NCBI GenBank assembly: GCA_028282625.1
Contig: JANQHP010000006.1
Location: 1 to 5,636, forward strand
Direction: 5' to 3'
From: Rickettsiales bacterium
GTDB lineage: Bacteria > Pseudomonadota > Alphaproteobacteria > Rickettsiales > UBA8987
DNA length: 5,636 nucleotides
Shown here: piece by piece, positions 5,131-5,636 of the stretch
Layout: each line of letters opens with the position of its first letter
How positions within the stretch are numbered: the stretch's first letter is position 1
Translations under genes and position numbers: made by a program
The notes under the pieces: model-generated
What the model was told of the DNA's origin: nothing
What the model saw: only the letters and a program-made list of their open reading frames with translations
The model's database searches: none

Positions 5131-5636
5131 ATGATATCCTTTTCTGCTTTGCCACGCCCTGCCCTTGTTCCCGCTCGTTTGGCGCTTTTGATGGTGCTGG
5201 TGCTGGTGGCGACCGGGCTTGGCGGGTGTAGCCGGGTGGGGAATATGGTAGATCGCACGGTGGACAGCGTGGCGTTCTGGCGGGAAGACGAGCCGGAGGC
5301 GGAGGTTTCGTTAGACGAGGAGGCTTTGCCTGATAGCGTGCTCTATGAGCGTGGACGTGCGGCGATGGATGAGCGGCGCTACCGGGCCGCCATCGGGCAT
5401 TTTGAAGATTTGGAGAAGCAGCATCCTTTCTCCCCGCTGGCGCACAAGGCGCAGGTGATGGTGGCCTATGCTTATTACAAGGATGTGGAATATGATGATG
5501 CGATTTTGGTGATTGACCGGTTTGTGCAAACCCATCCGGGCAATGTCTATGTGCCGTATATGTATTACTTAAAGGCGCTCAGTTTTTACGACCGCATTGC
5601 CGATGTGAAGCGCGACCAGGGCATTACGCAGGAGGC
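5131..5636 (+). CDS. bamD: BamD, outer membrane assembly lipoprotein (3' end beyond window)
   Basis: BamD is the essential lipoprotein partner of BamA in the BAM complex, which inserts beta-barrel proteins into the outer membrane. The window holds 168 codons, open to the right edge, so the C-terminal part (roughly a third) is missing. The N-terminus is a lipoprotein signal: Arg9 and Arg16, a hydrophobic core at 17-28, and a lipobox LGGC with Cys33 as the lipidated residue. Ser at +2 fits sorting to the outer membrane by the Lol system. After an acidic linker (52-66), TPR-like repeats begin: about 68-100 (LYERGRAAMDERRYRAAI, then FEDLEKQHPFSP) and about 104-137 (AYAYYKDVEYDDAI, then FVQTHPGN). 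These lead into YLKALSFYDRIADVKRDQ, a strong BamD signature. AAAGG lies 15 nt before ATG, an unusually long spacing. In many alphaproteobacteria bamD follows lpxC; here it is preceded by divergent flgB. Confidence 0.95.
   Translation, partial: MISFSALPRPALVPARLALLMVLVLVATGLGGCSRVGNMVDRTVDSVAFWREDEPEAEVSLDEEALPDSVLYERGRAAMDERRYRAAIGHFEDLEKQHPFSPLAHKAQVMVAYAYYKDVEYDDAILVIDRFVQTHPGNVYVPYMYYLKALSFYDRIADVKRDQGITQE

Overview
The window looks like a stretch of an alphaproteobacterial chromosome of moderate GC content. Three things suggest this: the gene order flgB-flgC-fliE-fliQ, an alphaproteobacterial-looking BamD, and one LolC/E-type permease paired with LolD. The organism carries flagella and has an outer membrane. 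It also makes histidine, so a strongly reduced obligate endosymbiont is unlikely. Genus cannot be read from the sequence.

Layout, left to right. (1) 5-2822, minus strand: a likely operon read lolC -> lolD -> hisF. The two Lol genes overlap by 8 bp and encode the inner-membrane ABC machine that releases lipoproteins for transfer to the outer membrane. hisF, the cyclase subunit of imidazole glycerol phosphate synthase, follows after 45 bp. (2) 2823-3009: an AT-rich divergent control region with candidate promoters on both strands and a perfect 14-bp palindrome. (3) 3010-3414, plus strand: a 134-residue protein of unknown function. (4) 3432-4934, minus strand: flgB-flgC-fliE-fliQ, encoding proximal rod proteins, the rod/MS-ring adaptor and an export-gate subunit of the flagellar basal body. 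fliQ converges on the unknown gene with only 17 bp between them. (5) 4935-5130: a second divergent control region. (6) 5131 to the right edge, plus strand: the 5' part of bamD, an outer-membrane lipoprotein of the BAM complex. It is open at the right edge.

Functional links: BamD is a lipoprotein with a clear lipobox and is the kind of cargo the LolCD machine handles, although the two loci are about 2.3 kb apart. The four flagellar genes act together in basal-body assembly. hisF has no evident functional link to the Lol genes and probably shares only their transcript.

I found no CRISPR array, transposon, tRNA or rRNA, and no convincing new multi-gene system. The features most worth a second look are the unknown 134-residue gene with its palindrome-bearing promoter region, a stem-loop over the fliE stop codon just before an SD-less fliQ start, and a C8 run at the 5' end of fliE. 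All promoter and operator calls come from reading by eye.
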